From Tepidanaerobacter sp. GT38 (GTDB taxonomy: Bacteria > Bacillota > Thermosediminibacteria > Thermosediminibacterales > Tepidanaerobacteraceae), in assembly GCF_021991635.1 (NCBI RefSeq), contig NZ_JAFFJA010000003.1, forward strand, positions 1 through 64,000: a stretch of DNA of 64,000 nucleotides. The letters are read 5' to 3'. The notes under the pieces were generated by a model. It was not told the origin of the DNA. It did no database searches and was given only the letters and a program-made list of their open reading frames with translations. A program made the translations under genes and the position numbers. Below are positions 34,224 through 41,839 of the stretch, one piece after another (the stretch's first letter is position 1; every line of letters begins with the position of its first letter).

Positions 34224-34343
34224 ACACATCACCTCGATTCATGTAAAAATAAACGGGGGATATACCCCGTTTGAAACTGCGATTTTTCGCGCGTGACCCC
34301 CCGCCCGTTGCACAAAACTACTTCACCAGAGATTTTGACCCCC

Positions 34344-34703
34344 CTACCGTCTTGCCCATCGTTCTCCTTCGCGAGCAGTGAGCGATGAGTGACATTGTTT
34401 GCACAGGCTCATAAGGTTATTGTCTGCATTGGTTCCGCCTTTGGATAAAGGGATAATATGATGTACCTCTTCGGCTGGTGTAAGCCTTCCGTACTTTTGG
34501 CACTCCTCGCAAAGCGGATGCTCTGAGATATATCTGTCCCTGATGCGTTTCCATCTCCGGCCATAGCGTTTTCTTGTTTGGGGATCTCGTTCGTATTTGT
34601 TGTAATAAGCATCCATTTGCCTTTGATGCATGTCACAGTACCTTCCGTCCGTCAGTTCAGGACAGCCAGGAAAGGAGCAAGGCCTTTTTGGTTTTCTTGG
34701 CAT
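34344..34703 (-). CDS. HNH endonuclease
   Basis: A 119-residue HNH nuclease. Zinc-binding cysteines are in CSFPGCPEL and CDMH, and the HNH core is EEVHHIIPLSKGGTNADNNL with flanking CEEC and CKQC pairs. HNH proteins directly before the small terminase assist cos-site cutting in HK97-like phages. A GGAGGTGG site is present. It is preceded by the second copy of the promoter-terminator unit, so it is likely the first gene of the packaging operon. Confidence 0.88.
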   Translation of the reverse strand: MPRKPKRPCSFPGCPELTDGRYCDMHQRQMDAYYNKYERDPQTRKRYGRRWKRIRDRYISEHPLCEECQKYGRLTPAEEVHHIIPLSKGGTNADNNLMSLCKQCHSSLTAREGERWARR

Positions 34704-34726
34704 CTGGCCACCTCCTTTACGCGTAT

Positions 34727-34827
34727 AAAAAAGCCCTCACAGGTTCATCCCATGAAGGCTTATCTATAATTTTTCACAATACCATTATATTTGGATTTAT
34801 AATGAATTTCATCTCATAAAAATCTCA
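34727..34827 (-). promoter_or_regulatory. Late promoter unit A with immediate terminator
   Basis: On the minus strand two TGAGAT repeats 11 bp apart (34807-34827, TGAGATTTTTATGAGATGAA) lie upstream of TATAAT at 34784-34789. There is no clear -35, as in activator-dependent promoters. About 20 bases past the -10 an intrinsic terminator begins: AAGCCTTCA / TGAGGGCTT, then TTTTTT. The HNH gene starts 24 bases beyond. The same arrangement occurs 360 bases upstream. Confidence 0.65.
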
Positions 34828-35067
34828 TCTGGAATATTGAACAACACATTTGCTATTTGACCATGGCTTCTTGCCGTTATAATACTTATCTGAAATATAT
34901 CTCTGCATATCGGGTGGTAAAGCTGCAAGCAAAAGATAAGCCTTTTTTCTATCTTCCTCTAACTCCTGGGTGCTTTTATAGAAGGAACATTTATCTTGCA
35001 AGCACTTGTGTACAGTCAGGATATTGCAGCCATTCCTTCCGTTACTACCAAAACAATTATCGTACAT
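34825..35067 (-). CDS. Small cysteine-rich phage protein
   Basis: An 80-residue protein starting MYDNCFGSNGRNGCNILTVH, with five or more cysteines (NC, GC, KCLQDKC) in the first 30 residues and a helical region EDRKKAYLLLAALPPDMQRY after. The Cys pattern suggests a small zinc-binding fold. Position ahead of HNH and terminase, behind its own promoter-terminator unit, hints at a late-gene regulatory role, but that is inference. Confidence 0.6.
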   Translation of the reverse strand: MYDNCFGSNGRNGCNILTVHKCLQDKCSFYKSTQELEEDRKKAYLLLAALPPDMQRYISDKYYNGKKPWSNSKCVVQYSR

Positions 35068-35092
35068 CTTTCCTCACTCCTGTTTTATGGCA

Positions 35093-35189
35093 TAAAAAAA
35101 GCCCCGAAGGGCTTATGCGTTTTAATGTTATTTTTTCACGATATCATTATATATGGGATACCTGTGTTTTTCATCTCATGAAAATCTCA
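35093..35189 (-). promoter_or_regulatory. Late promoter unit B with immediate terminator
   Basis: Same design as unit A. TGAGATTTTCATGAGATGAA lies at 35170-35189 and TATAAT at 35146-35151, followed by GATATCGTGAAAAA. Then comes a strong hairpin AAGCCC-TTCG-GGGCTT (35099-35114) running into TTTTTT. The small cysteine-rich gene follows. Two matching copies upstream of consecutive late genes suggest one activator and possibly antitermination. Confidence 0.65.
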
Positions 35190-35210
35190 CCTTAAAGGAA
35201 GCTAAAAATA

Positions 35211-36209
35211 TCAGTTTATTTGTTCAAAGATAGCTTTCGAATATACTTCTATATCTCCAGGAGTAAGCATGTTGAATTTTTCTTTTACAGCTACAAAATA
35301 TTTCCCGATCAACTCTTTGGGTATTACACGATTAGAATGCGCATCCACCGGCAAACCGTCTCTAGTATGCCGCCATGGTTTCTCCAGATGCGTAAACTTC
35401 TCTAGCGTTTTTCCGCTATAACAGCAGAAGTTCTTAATAACGCTATCCAATATCGCTTTTTCAGCAGTTGTAAAAACTGATTCATCGAAAGCTTCAACAC
35501 TCTCAATGGGGTCAAACCGATAAGATGAATACCTGTTATATATATCTCTGTAAACCGGTCCATGAACCCATGCCTCACAGTCTTCTTCAAAAAGAAACCG
35601 TCCTTCAAAAGCATAATAAAAACCCTGGACATAATATAGCGCCTTTTGTAAAGCTAAAGGAGTTATGTCCTCGCATTTATAAAGCAGATATTGGATAATT
35701 GAGTCCAGCTTTGAACCCGTTTTGTTTTCTTCCCCAAGCAGTTCCTGTACCTTCCGCTTACTTTTTTCATATGCCTGCAGAGATTTTAAATTGTCCTTAT
35801 TTTTCTCCAGTAATTCTTTATAATACGCTGGATCATCATAAATCTTTTGAAGAATATCTGAATACTGTTTTGTAGGCATATCACCTTCACAATATCTCGA
35901 AAAAGTCATTTCTCCCCAACCTAAAAGCAATGATAGCGGACGTTTGCCAATATTGTATTTCTGAGGTATTTCTAATATCTTCTCCAGCGAAATAATGCCG
36001 TTTTTTTGACGGTACGTGTCATACAAAGCCTTTAGATTTTCGTCCTCTATATCCGCTACATAGACTTCGCTCCCACATTCCGTACAAACAGCCTTCTTTC
36101 CAGTATACTCATATTCTTCGCCTTTAAGTTTACCCTTAATTGTTGCTGTTTCTACCATGTATTCGACATCTCTTCTGCATTCCTCGCAAAATGTCTTATT
36201 CCTATTCAT
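35211..36209 (-). CDS. Antitoxin with MqsA-like zinc finger, HTH and Panacea (DUF4065) domain
   Basis: About 332 residues from the ATG at 36209 (AGGAGG upstream). Residues 1-60 have paired cysteines (CEEC, CTEC) like YgiT/MqsA zinc fingers. A helix-turn-helix follows at about 80-130 (ILEIPQKYNIGKRPLSLLLG, WGEMTFSRYCEG). The C-terminal half is the Panacea/GepA domain (LDSIIQYLLYKCEDITPLAL, YVQGFYYAFEG, EAWVHGPVYRDIY). Such proteins act as antitoxins, and it follows a MqsR-like toxin. It would also repress the operon through the operator overlapping the toxin start. Confidence 0.8.
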   Translation of the reverse strand: MNRNKTFCEECRRDVEYMVETATIKGKLKGEEYEYTGKKAVCTECGSEVYVADIEDENLKALYDTYRQKNGIISLEKILEIPQKYNIGKRPLSLLLGWGEMTFSRYCEGDMPTKQYSDILQKIYDDPAYYKELLEKNKDNLKSLQAYEKSKRKVQELLGEENKTGSKLDSIIQYLLYKCEDITPLALQKALYYVQGFYYAFEGRFLFEEDCEAWVHGPVYRDIYNRYSSYRFDPIESVEAFDESVFTTAEKAILDSVIKNFCCYSGKTLEKFTHLEKPWRHTRDGLPVDAHSNRVIPKELIGKYFVAVKEKFNMLTPGDIEVYSKAIFEQIN

Positions 36210-36248
36210 AAGGCGGCCTCCTTTCAAACTCTCTAATTTTCTGATTGA

Positions 36249-36659
36249 TCATCTGAAAAGATAATCAATCGGCTTGTTTCGCTTATGAAACGATATAACA
36301 ACCACTCGTTTTCCACTTTCACTATCAATTAGATTAAATTTCGTATATATATCAACTAACTCCTCGATGCCATCAAAGTTAAATAACGTAACCTGGGGAC
36401 AAAATACATATAAAACCTCATGTTCAAATCCTACTTTCGTATTTTGCAATGAATGGCAAAAATCTTCTGTTTTTATTTTCAGTAAAATCTCCTTTTGCCT
36501 TCTGCTGTTTAGATTATATTCATTTATAAAATCTATGTTTTCTTGTCTATTCTCATTTTTTGATATAATGAATCTGCCCTCTCTAATACAGTCATGTATC
36601 ATTGCCAAAATCTCATCAATCTGTTCCCAGGTATAATTCTGATTATAGTGCTGATTCAT
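36249..36659 (-). CDS. MqsR-like toxin (mRNA interferase family)
   Basis: About 136 residues from the ATG at 36659, which follows GAGGTGAT. The segment KIKTEDFCHSLQN, then EVLYVFCPQVTLFNFDG and the last strand RVVVISFHKRNKPIDYLF, follow the MqsR pattern (L-x-x-x-DF-x-x-S, VY, VVSFHE/K). MqsR cuts mRNA at GCU. The gene lies 40 bases before a partner whose first domain is MqsA-like, which supports the call. Similarity is remote, so the specific activity is inferred. Confidence 0.7.
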   Translation of the reverse strand: MNQHYNQNYTWEQIDEILAMIHDCIREGRFIISKNENRQENIDFINEYNLNSRRQKEILLKIKTEDFCHSLQNTKVGFEHEVLYVFCPQVTLFNFDGIEELVDIYTKFNLIDSESGKRVVVISFHKRNKPIDYLFR

Positions 36660-36662
36660 TGC

Positions 36663-36711
36663 ATCACCTCTTTGGTGATACAATGATACTATATTATATG
36701 CCTTTTGTCAA
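36663..36711 (-). promoter_or_regulatory. Promoter and operator of the MqsR/Panacea pair
   Basis: TTGACA (36706-36711) and TATCAT (36683-36688) are 17 bases apart, a consensus-like promoter. Just downstream ATCACC and GGTGAT (36663-36679) form a perfect palindrome with a 5-base centre that includes the ribosome-binding site of the toxin. A repressor bound there, or the hairpin itself, would block toxin synthesis. Confidence 0.65.
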
Positions 36712-36829
36712 GATTTATGCATCAATTAGTGCATTTTTATTTTATTGATTTTTATATTAAAATAAGTATACTAAAGATAACAGATCCTACGAGCTTATAT
36801 TAAGCGCAATACAGTAGGCCATTAAAATA

Positions 36830-36861
36830 CCCACTTAGGTAGTTCGTTCTATCTAAGTGGG
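36830..36861. terminator. Bidirectional terminator
   Basis: CCCACTTAGGTAG and CTATCTAAGTGGG pair through 13 bases with one wobble, with TTTCC on the plus side and TATTTTAA on the minus side. It ends the replication-side operon after the late regulator gene. The rest of the gap 36712-36896 is AT-rich and holds no gene I can see. Confidence 0.7.
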
Positions 36862-36896
36862 TTTCCTATTTAACATGCTGCTAATGTTATCTTAAA

Positions 36897-37352
36897 CTAC
36901 TTCCCGTATAAAAGCAGTGCCAGATGATTAAGTGCCTTGTCCTTCCTGCGGTACACCTGTGCTCTTTCAAGAAACAGCTTCTCTCCGATGTTTGCTACAG
37001 CTTCTGTCTTGCTCACATCATTAACAAAAAATTCTGTCAGTATAAACTGTTCTTCCTCCGACAGGGCTTCCCAAGCAGGCTTGAACCACTCCATATATTC
37101 TAATGCCCGTCTGTAACGTTCTTTCAACACATCAATCTCGTCAAGGCAAGCAGCAAGGCGTTCTTCGCCGCTTTTGGGATTGTGTTTGCCCGGAACTCCG
37201 GTAATCTTTGCACTATGAGGGCTTGTCATACGGGTTTCAATTTCATATATATCCTCATCACTGTGTTCAATAATGTACTGCATGCTGCTGTAATCTTTCA
37301 AAGCTTCAACAGCAGCCGCTTTTTTATCTAAATACTGCCATGCAATCAGCAT
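36897..37352 (-). CDS. Sigma-factor-like late regulator (RinA/DUF1492-type)
   Basis: About 151 residues from the ATG at 37352, with GGAGGTG upstream; a longer frame to 37472 has no such site. A helical N-terminal half is followed by MEWFKPAWEALSEEEQFILT and a helix-turn-helix-like end (AVANIGEKLFLERAQVYRRK), as in sigma region 4-like phage regulators. Such proteins switch on late genes at the end of the early operon. It could act at the paired TGAGAT sites near 34.8 and 35.2 kb; that link is inference. Confidence 0.65.
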   Translation of the reverse strand: MLIAWQYLDKKAAAVEALKDYSSMQYIIEHSDEDIYEIETRMTSPHSAKITGVPGKHNPKSGEERLAACLDEIDVLKERYRRALEYMEWFKPAWEALSEEEQFILTEFFVNDVSKTEAVANIGEKLFLERAQVYRRKDKALNHLALLLYGK

Positions 37353-37458
37353 ATCGCACCTCCAAAAAATCAAGATAAAAAACCTTGATCTTTGAAGCAG
37401 TATGCTTTTTTTCGTTGCTTTGCAGTGCTTGTTCCCTTGTTCGTTATGTCTTCGTTCT

Positions 37459-37746
37459 TTATAGAAGGCCATGCTTTTCCAAAATAGCCTTCACCTCATC
37501 TACCGAATGGACAATCGCTGCCACACCTCCGGCACTGAGGATTTTCCTTATAGTTGCTTCCTGCAGTTTTGTTGTCTTTCCCGATGGGGTTTTTACTTCA
37601 AAAGCTATAAACCGCCCATTTACACAGGCAATAATGTCTGGTATCCCCGCTGTCCCGTACATACCACCATGTTCCTTCCAACAGAAACACCCCGGTACTG
37701 TCTTTAAGTACCGCAGTACTTTAGTCACAATACTTCTTTCAGACAT
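37459..37746 (-). CDS. VRR-NUC domain nuclease
   Basis: A 95-residue stand-alone VRR-NUC protein, a PD-(D/E)xK nuclease of phage replication modules. Active-site residues appear in GTAGIPDIIACVNGRFIAFE followed by VKTPSGKTTKLQ, with the leading glutamate in an EHGG turn. Such enzymes resolve branched DNA. It lies after a 300-base non-coding stretch holding a repeat cluster. Confidence 0.87.
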   Translation of the reverse strand: MSERSIVTKVLRYLKTVPGCFCWKEHGGMYGTAGIPDIIACVNGRFIAFEVKTPSGKTTKLQEATIRKILSAGGVAAIVHSVDEVKAILEKHGLL

Positions 37747-37767
37747 AACCGCTCATCCTCCAAAAAT

Positions 37768-38035
37768 GTTACCTTTTTCCCTCTTATAACCTCGTAACAT
37801 CCAAATAAGGCATCTCATAAATCAGCTTCCCAAGCGCTTTTCAGGATTTTGTTACCTTGTTACCTCTTTTTGGGGTAGGTGTATACACAAATATTTTTAT
37901 TTTTATATTTTTTAGTCTTAAAAAAGCAATGGTACTTTCGCGCGTATATATAAAGTTGAGGTAACAAAGGTAACATCGGTAACAAGTGGCTATTCATCAG
38001 CGTTTCGGGTGTTACCTTTTTGTTACCATGTTACC
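37768..38035. repeat. GTTACC/GGTAAC repeat cluster with AT-rich core, possible origin
   Basis: This gene-free stretch contains nine copies of GTTACC or its complement: plus orientation at 37768, 37851, 37859, 38011, 38022 and 38030; minus orientation at 37960, 37969 and 37979. Three tight groups are spaced 8-11 bp internally. Between them, 37888-37930 is almost only A and T. Iteron-like repeats flanking an AT-rich segment inside a replication module suggest an origin or a multi-site operator. Confidence 0.55.
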
Positions 38036-38045
38036 TTTTTTGAGG

Positions 38046-39446
38046 TTAAAGAGGCTCAATATCTGTGATCTCAAAGCCGCTAACATCGCATCGCTCTTTC
38101 AATATCGAAAAATCAAGAGCCCACGCTTTCTTAGTTTCGTTCCCGAAACGCATCGTTTTATTGCTCTCTATAAAAAAGTCACTTTGCCTCAATTGCTTCA
38201 GAAACTGGTTATATGGAAGACATTCACCTGTGATTGCATAATCGCGTCTGTACTTGGTATAGCAGTCATATACATCACAGAAACGAATCCCGATAACCTT
38301 GCCATCTTTATCAAAAGTGTAGTCTTGATTCGGAGCCAGTTTCATCCGGGCCATGATTTCCAGGGTCTGTTCTACAATGGTCTTGTTATTGCTGCCGCCA
38401 TCCAGCAAGTACTCCTGCACACCGTTTTGAAGATATCGAATACATGTCACTTTGCTAATGGGAAACACTTCAGACCATGTAACATTAAGGAACTCACATA
38501 GTTTGTTTACTAGGCTCAATCCGGCATAGCAACAGGCGAGATTATTGACGATACGAGATGGAAACTCATCAGATATCTCTGACTTTGCTTCCTCATACCA
38601 CTTCTCTGCCTCAGCAACCGATACTCTGAGTGCTATATCCAGCAGGCTTCGACCGAAACTGCCAAGCAGATCCGCTTTTGCACACAGCTTATAAAATGCT
38701 TGTCTATGGCTGGCTGGTTTTAAGTCCTTCTTGCTGAATAGCAATTCTATGCTCCGTTCTCTGATGGCCGCTTCATCCGGCGATTCCTCACCAGCTACAA
38801 TAATAGGTGCCAACAGTTCATAAGTAACAGCACTTTGATCCGCCCTACCGCGGACACCTTCATGGCCGTCATATGCATCTCGAAGATGGTTGTATAAGGC
38901 ATTTAGCCTTAACTTATCTATCTTTGAAGGCTTAAACTCATCCATCAACTGTGGTATCAGATTCGATGATGCAGATTCCTTCATCAGCGTAAATGCAGTA
39001 ACCTGCGTAGCCGCGCGGATTTTGCTGCACGAAAATACCGGCAGAATAACCCGCTCCAATGTATTACTTTTTCCGCTGCCTTGTTCTCCGACAAGCAATA
39101 AATGAGGAAACTTGATACCTGATTTTTTTAGATGCGGTTTGATAAAGCACCCGGCCACCCAGGCCATTACTGATACCGTTTTTATGGGCTCGTTATAGCT
39201 GAGGAGCCATTCACCAAGCATAATAAGCTGTTTCTTTGTCAATGGCTCAAAGGTTAGGATATCGGTTGTTATGCTTTTATACTTATCAAGCTGCACGATA
39301 TCTTCAACAATGTTGCCTCCTGCTTCAATGGCACCATCCGTTGAAACATATACCATCCGCCCGCCATGCTCATAAATCCCAAGAGCCTTGACCCCTGTTT
39401 TCCTTACCCACTCCATTTCAGATATATAACCTTTCAGCAGTTCCAA
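38046..39446 (-). pseudogene. Primase-helicase, C-terminal ATPase part (frameshifted)
   Basis: A 466-codon frame holding the helicase-like ATPase half of a phage primase. Walker A is LLLVGEQGSGKSNTLERV; Walker B is probably near LIPQLMDEFKPS, and an arginine-finger-like region follows. The apparent start is a TTG with the ribosome-binding site too close to it. Read upstream of that, the same frame continues LGYFGSEGDLELLKGYISEM, which links directly to the end of the preceding frame, so the two are one gene split by one base. Confidence 0.78.
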
Positions 39447-40600
39447 ATCTCCTTCTGAGCCAAAATAGCCAAGGATATTGTCCGGCGGTTCAAGATATTT
39501 TTAAATTTTTGGATGTTATTGAAGTCGGTAGTCATAAATGTCTGGCGGTATATTTCATCACGAATTGTAATAAGGTCAGCAGTCATCTGCGTTTCATCTT
39601 CCGATACAATCATCTCCACCGGTTGAATGATAAAATTTGTTATAGGATACACACTTTCGCCTCTGGTGCGGTAATACCTGCCCTCATGTTCAAAGATAAC
39701 TGACTCGCTTTCGCGGCTGTATACGTTCTCTGTAACTTCAATGGCCTTATCCAGTGTCTCCTGCCCATATGTTGCTCCACTTGCATGATGTACCGTATCC
39801 CACTTTTCCCGGAATAACCCGGAATTTCTAAACAGCCTGTCCATCTGCTCTTTGTTTTTGCCTGACCAAAAAGCCAGCATACAGCAAAGAGCAATGTCGG
39901 CTTCGGACTGGCTCGGATACCCTGCTTCCTGCCATTTTCCTTCCCATAGCAGATCAAATTCCTTATGGTTTTCGGCTGTACGGGCTTTCTCCAGAATTTC
40001 TTCATCTGTAAGCGGCTCTAGCTTAACCACCTTACTGTCTTTCTTGCTTTTTCCTCTCCGTTTTTTACTTTTGATATAATTCTCATGTATCCAGGCCAGT
40101 GCCCCGTTATCTTCAGCAATGTAATCAGGAGTCCCTGGCAGTCGTTCGCCAGTCATTGTGAAGTATCTGCTGTGGGCATACATTTCAACGCCGGTTTTAG
40201 TGTTTTTATTGCCCTTGGCGGGCATCTCCCCTTTATAGAAAATATGAAGCCCAGTTCCTGAAGGGCTGATTTCCGTATAGGACGGAAACCGCTCAAGGAT
40301 ATCCTTGGCGGTATCGCTTAATTCCCCAGTGTTTTTGTCGCGGCAGTGATCTATGTCTATCCCTACTAAACCTCCGCTTTTTGCGAATACAAAACCTAAT
40401 CCGGTATAGAGATATTGTTCTTTTGCCGCAATCGCATCGTCAAGGGTCGACCAGTCGTTTGGGTTAGTGCTTGAGGCTTTTCTACCGGTTAAGGGATTGT
40501 AAGGGATTTTACTGTCTCTTCCGTCCTTTGTGTTTGGTTCCAGACGCCAGCAGATCCATTGCTTCCGGTTTGCTAATTCTTTAGGGAATGAGATGCTCAC
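39434..40600 (-). pseudogene. Primase-helicase, N-terminal primase-polymerase part (frameshifted)
   Basis: A 388-codon frame with a primase-polymerase (AEP-type) domain: WICWRLEPNTKDGRDSKIPY, the metal site GIDIDHC, and SPSGTGLHIFYKGEMP. A DUF5906/NrS-1-like middle part with ALCCMLAFWSGKNKEQMDRL follows. It ends in LAILAQKEIWNC instead of running into the ATPase. The missing base lies around 39468-39475 (ATATCCTTGGC). It overlaps the upstream gene by ATGA. The full protein would be about 850 residues and would prime phage DNA synthesis. Confidence 0.8.
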
Positions 40601-41022
40601 TTACACTGCACCTCCTCGCATCGTTCATTAAAATACCGGATCGGAATGCTGCGCTGCTTTGCCTTTTCAATCTCAATGGACATCCCTTTAGTAATTTTTC
40701 TGCCAAATACCCACACTTCTGAGCACTTTGACATCAATACCATGCCAAAGTACAAGCCCAGATTTCGCATTTGTTCATCATCGTCGTCCATAAACTGCGG
40801 AAACAAGAGGTGCGGAGCAATAGGTATGCAATTCCTGCTCACTGCAAAGCGGCAGTACCCCTGAGCCTTACGGATATTACGTTCTATATCACCAGCATAT
40901 GGGCTGCAGATAAATACCATCGGTCTGTAAGGCGCTTTCCTGGCTTCCCGCTCAATCCTAAGCAGTGCTTCATAAGGTGTGGGGTCGTAATATCCTTCTG
41001 CGTTAAACTTGCTGATACTCAT
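40597..41022 (-). CDS. DUF4406/DUF7768-like protein (nucleoside deoxyribosyltransferase fold)
   Basis: A 141-residue protein resembling the nucleoside 2-deoxyribosyltransferase fold: MVFICSPYAGDIERNIRKAQ, then PIAPHLLFPQFMDDDDEQMR and SEVWVFGRKITKGMSIEIEK. These phage proteins usually belong to DUF4406-type groups. A nucleotide-metabolism role is plausible, but the substrate is unknown. It is coupled to the primase by a 4-base overlap. Confidence 0.75.
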   Translation of the reverse strand: MSISKFNAEGYYDPTPYEALLRIEREARKAPYRPMVFICSPYAGDIERNIRKAQGYCRFAVSRNCIPIAPHLLFPQFMDDDDEQMRNLGLYFGMVLMSKCSEVWVFGRKITKGMSIEIEKAKQRSIPIRYFNERCEEVQCK

Positions 41023-41037
41023 GGTATTACCCCCTGC

Positions 41038-41835
41038 CTATGCGCTTTTTTGTTCACGTTCGATTACAGGCAATATACCTTTCTTGTTTTTAAGAAGGTC
41101 ATAGATAAATAGCCTTCCTTTTTGTGTCCAATATGTGTGCATTACGCTTCTTTCTGCATCAATAGCATGAGTCTTGGACTGCGTGTATCCTTGATCGGCG
41201 TACTCCTGATATAAAAGCCAGCAGTTTCCCATTTTGTACTGTACTCCAAGCTCATGAAGCAGCTTATTGAAAGCGCGGCCAGACATTCCGTAATCCTTGG
41301 CAATCTTGCTGATCGGCACAAGGCTTTTATTTTGCAATATGAGATCATAATAGCTCGCTTTGGGCTTCAACTCACTGATAATCTGTTTATTCTTTGCATT
41401 TTCTATTTCTAAAGCTTTCCGCCTGTCGCGTTCTGCCTTTAGTTCAGAGAAAATCCTGATGCCATACTCCGGATTAGAAATCATCTCTTCGATAACTTTA
41501 TCTGTAGCATAAACTCCATATTTTCTGATCGTGGGCAGCACTTCATCAAAGACCCATTTCTCAAAGCGTTCAGCTGCAGGAAGTTGGGATTTAACTATCA
41601 ACCGGAACAAATCACCTTCGGGAATATAATTTATGTTGATGGTTTTTTCAGGATTTTGCGGATGAGGTACCTCACGTTTTGTTAGGTACTTACAATGATC
41701 TATTACTGCCTTGTGTGGGTTACTGTATCCCAGCATCCTTGCACAATCCGTTGCAGGAAAGTATTCCTTTCCATCAATAACGAGTACTTTAAGTTCTCCA
41801 AATTCTGTATTCTTAAAAACCTGTAAATTAGTCAT
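41038..41835 (-). CDS. Phage antirepressor (BRO-N plus KilAC)
   Basis: A 265-residue two-domain antirepressor. The N-terminal BRO domain has FGELKVLVIDGKEYFPATDC, ARMLGYSNPHKAVIDHC and ERFEKWVFDEVLPTIRKYG. A linker helix follows. The KilAC domain is ILQNKSLVPISKIAKDYGMS through YTQSKTHAIDAERS. It would interfere with the lysogeny repressor on induction. It lies 4 bases after the DNA polymerase. Confidence 0.9.
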   Translation of the reverse strand: MTNLQVFKNTEFGELKVLVIDGKEYFPATDCARMLGYSNPHKAVIDHCKYLTKREVPHPQNPEKTININYIPEGDLFRLIVKSQLPAAERFEKWVFDEVLPTIRKYGVYATDKVIEEMISNPEYGIRIFSELKAERDRRKALEIENAKNKQIISELKPKASYYDLILQNKSLVPISKIAKDYGMSGRAFNKLLHELGVQYKMGNCWLLYQEYADQGYTQSKTHAIDAERSVMHTYWTQKGRLFIYDLLKNKKGILPVIEREQKSA

Positions 41836-41839
41836 AATA

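Noticed and set aside
39460-39480. Programmed -1 frameshifting in the primase gene
   Set aside because: The shift direction is right for -1, but no X-XXY-YYZ heptamer lies in the correct frame.
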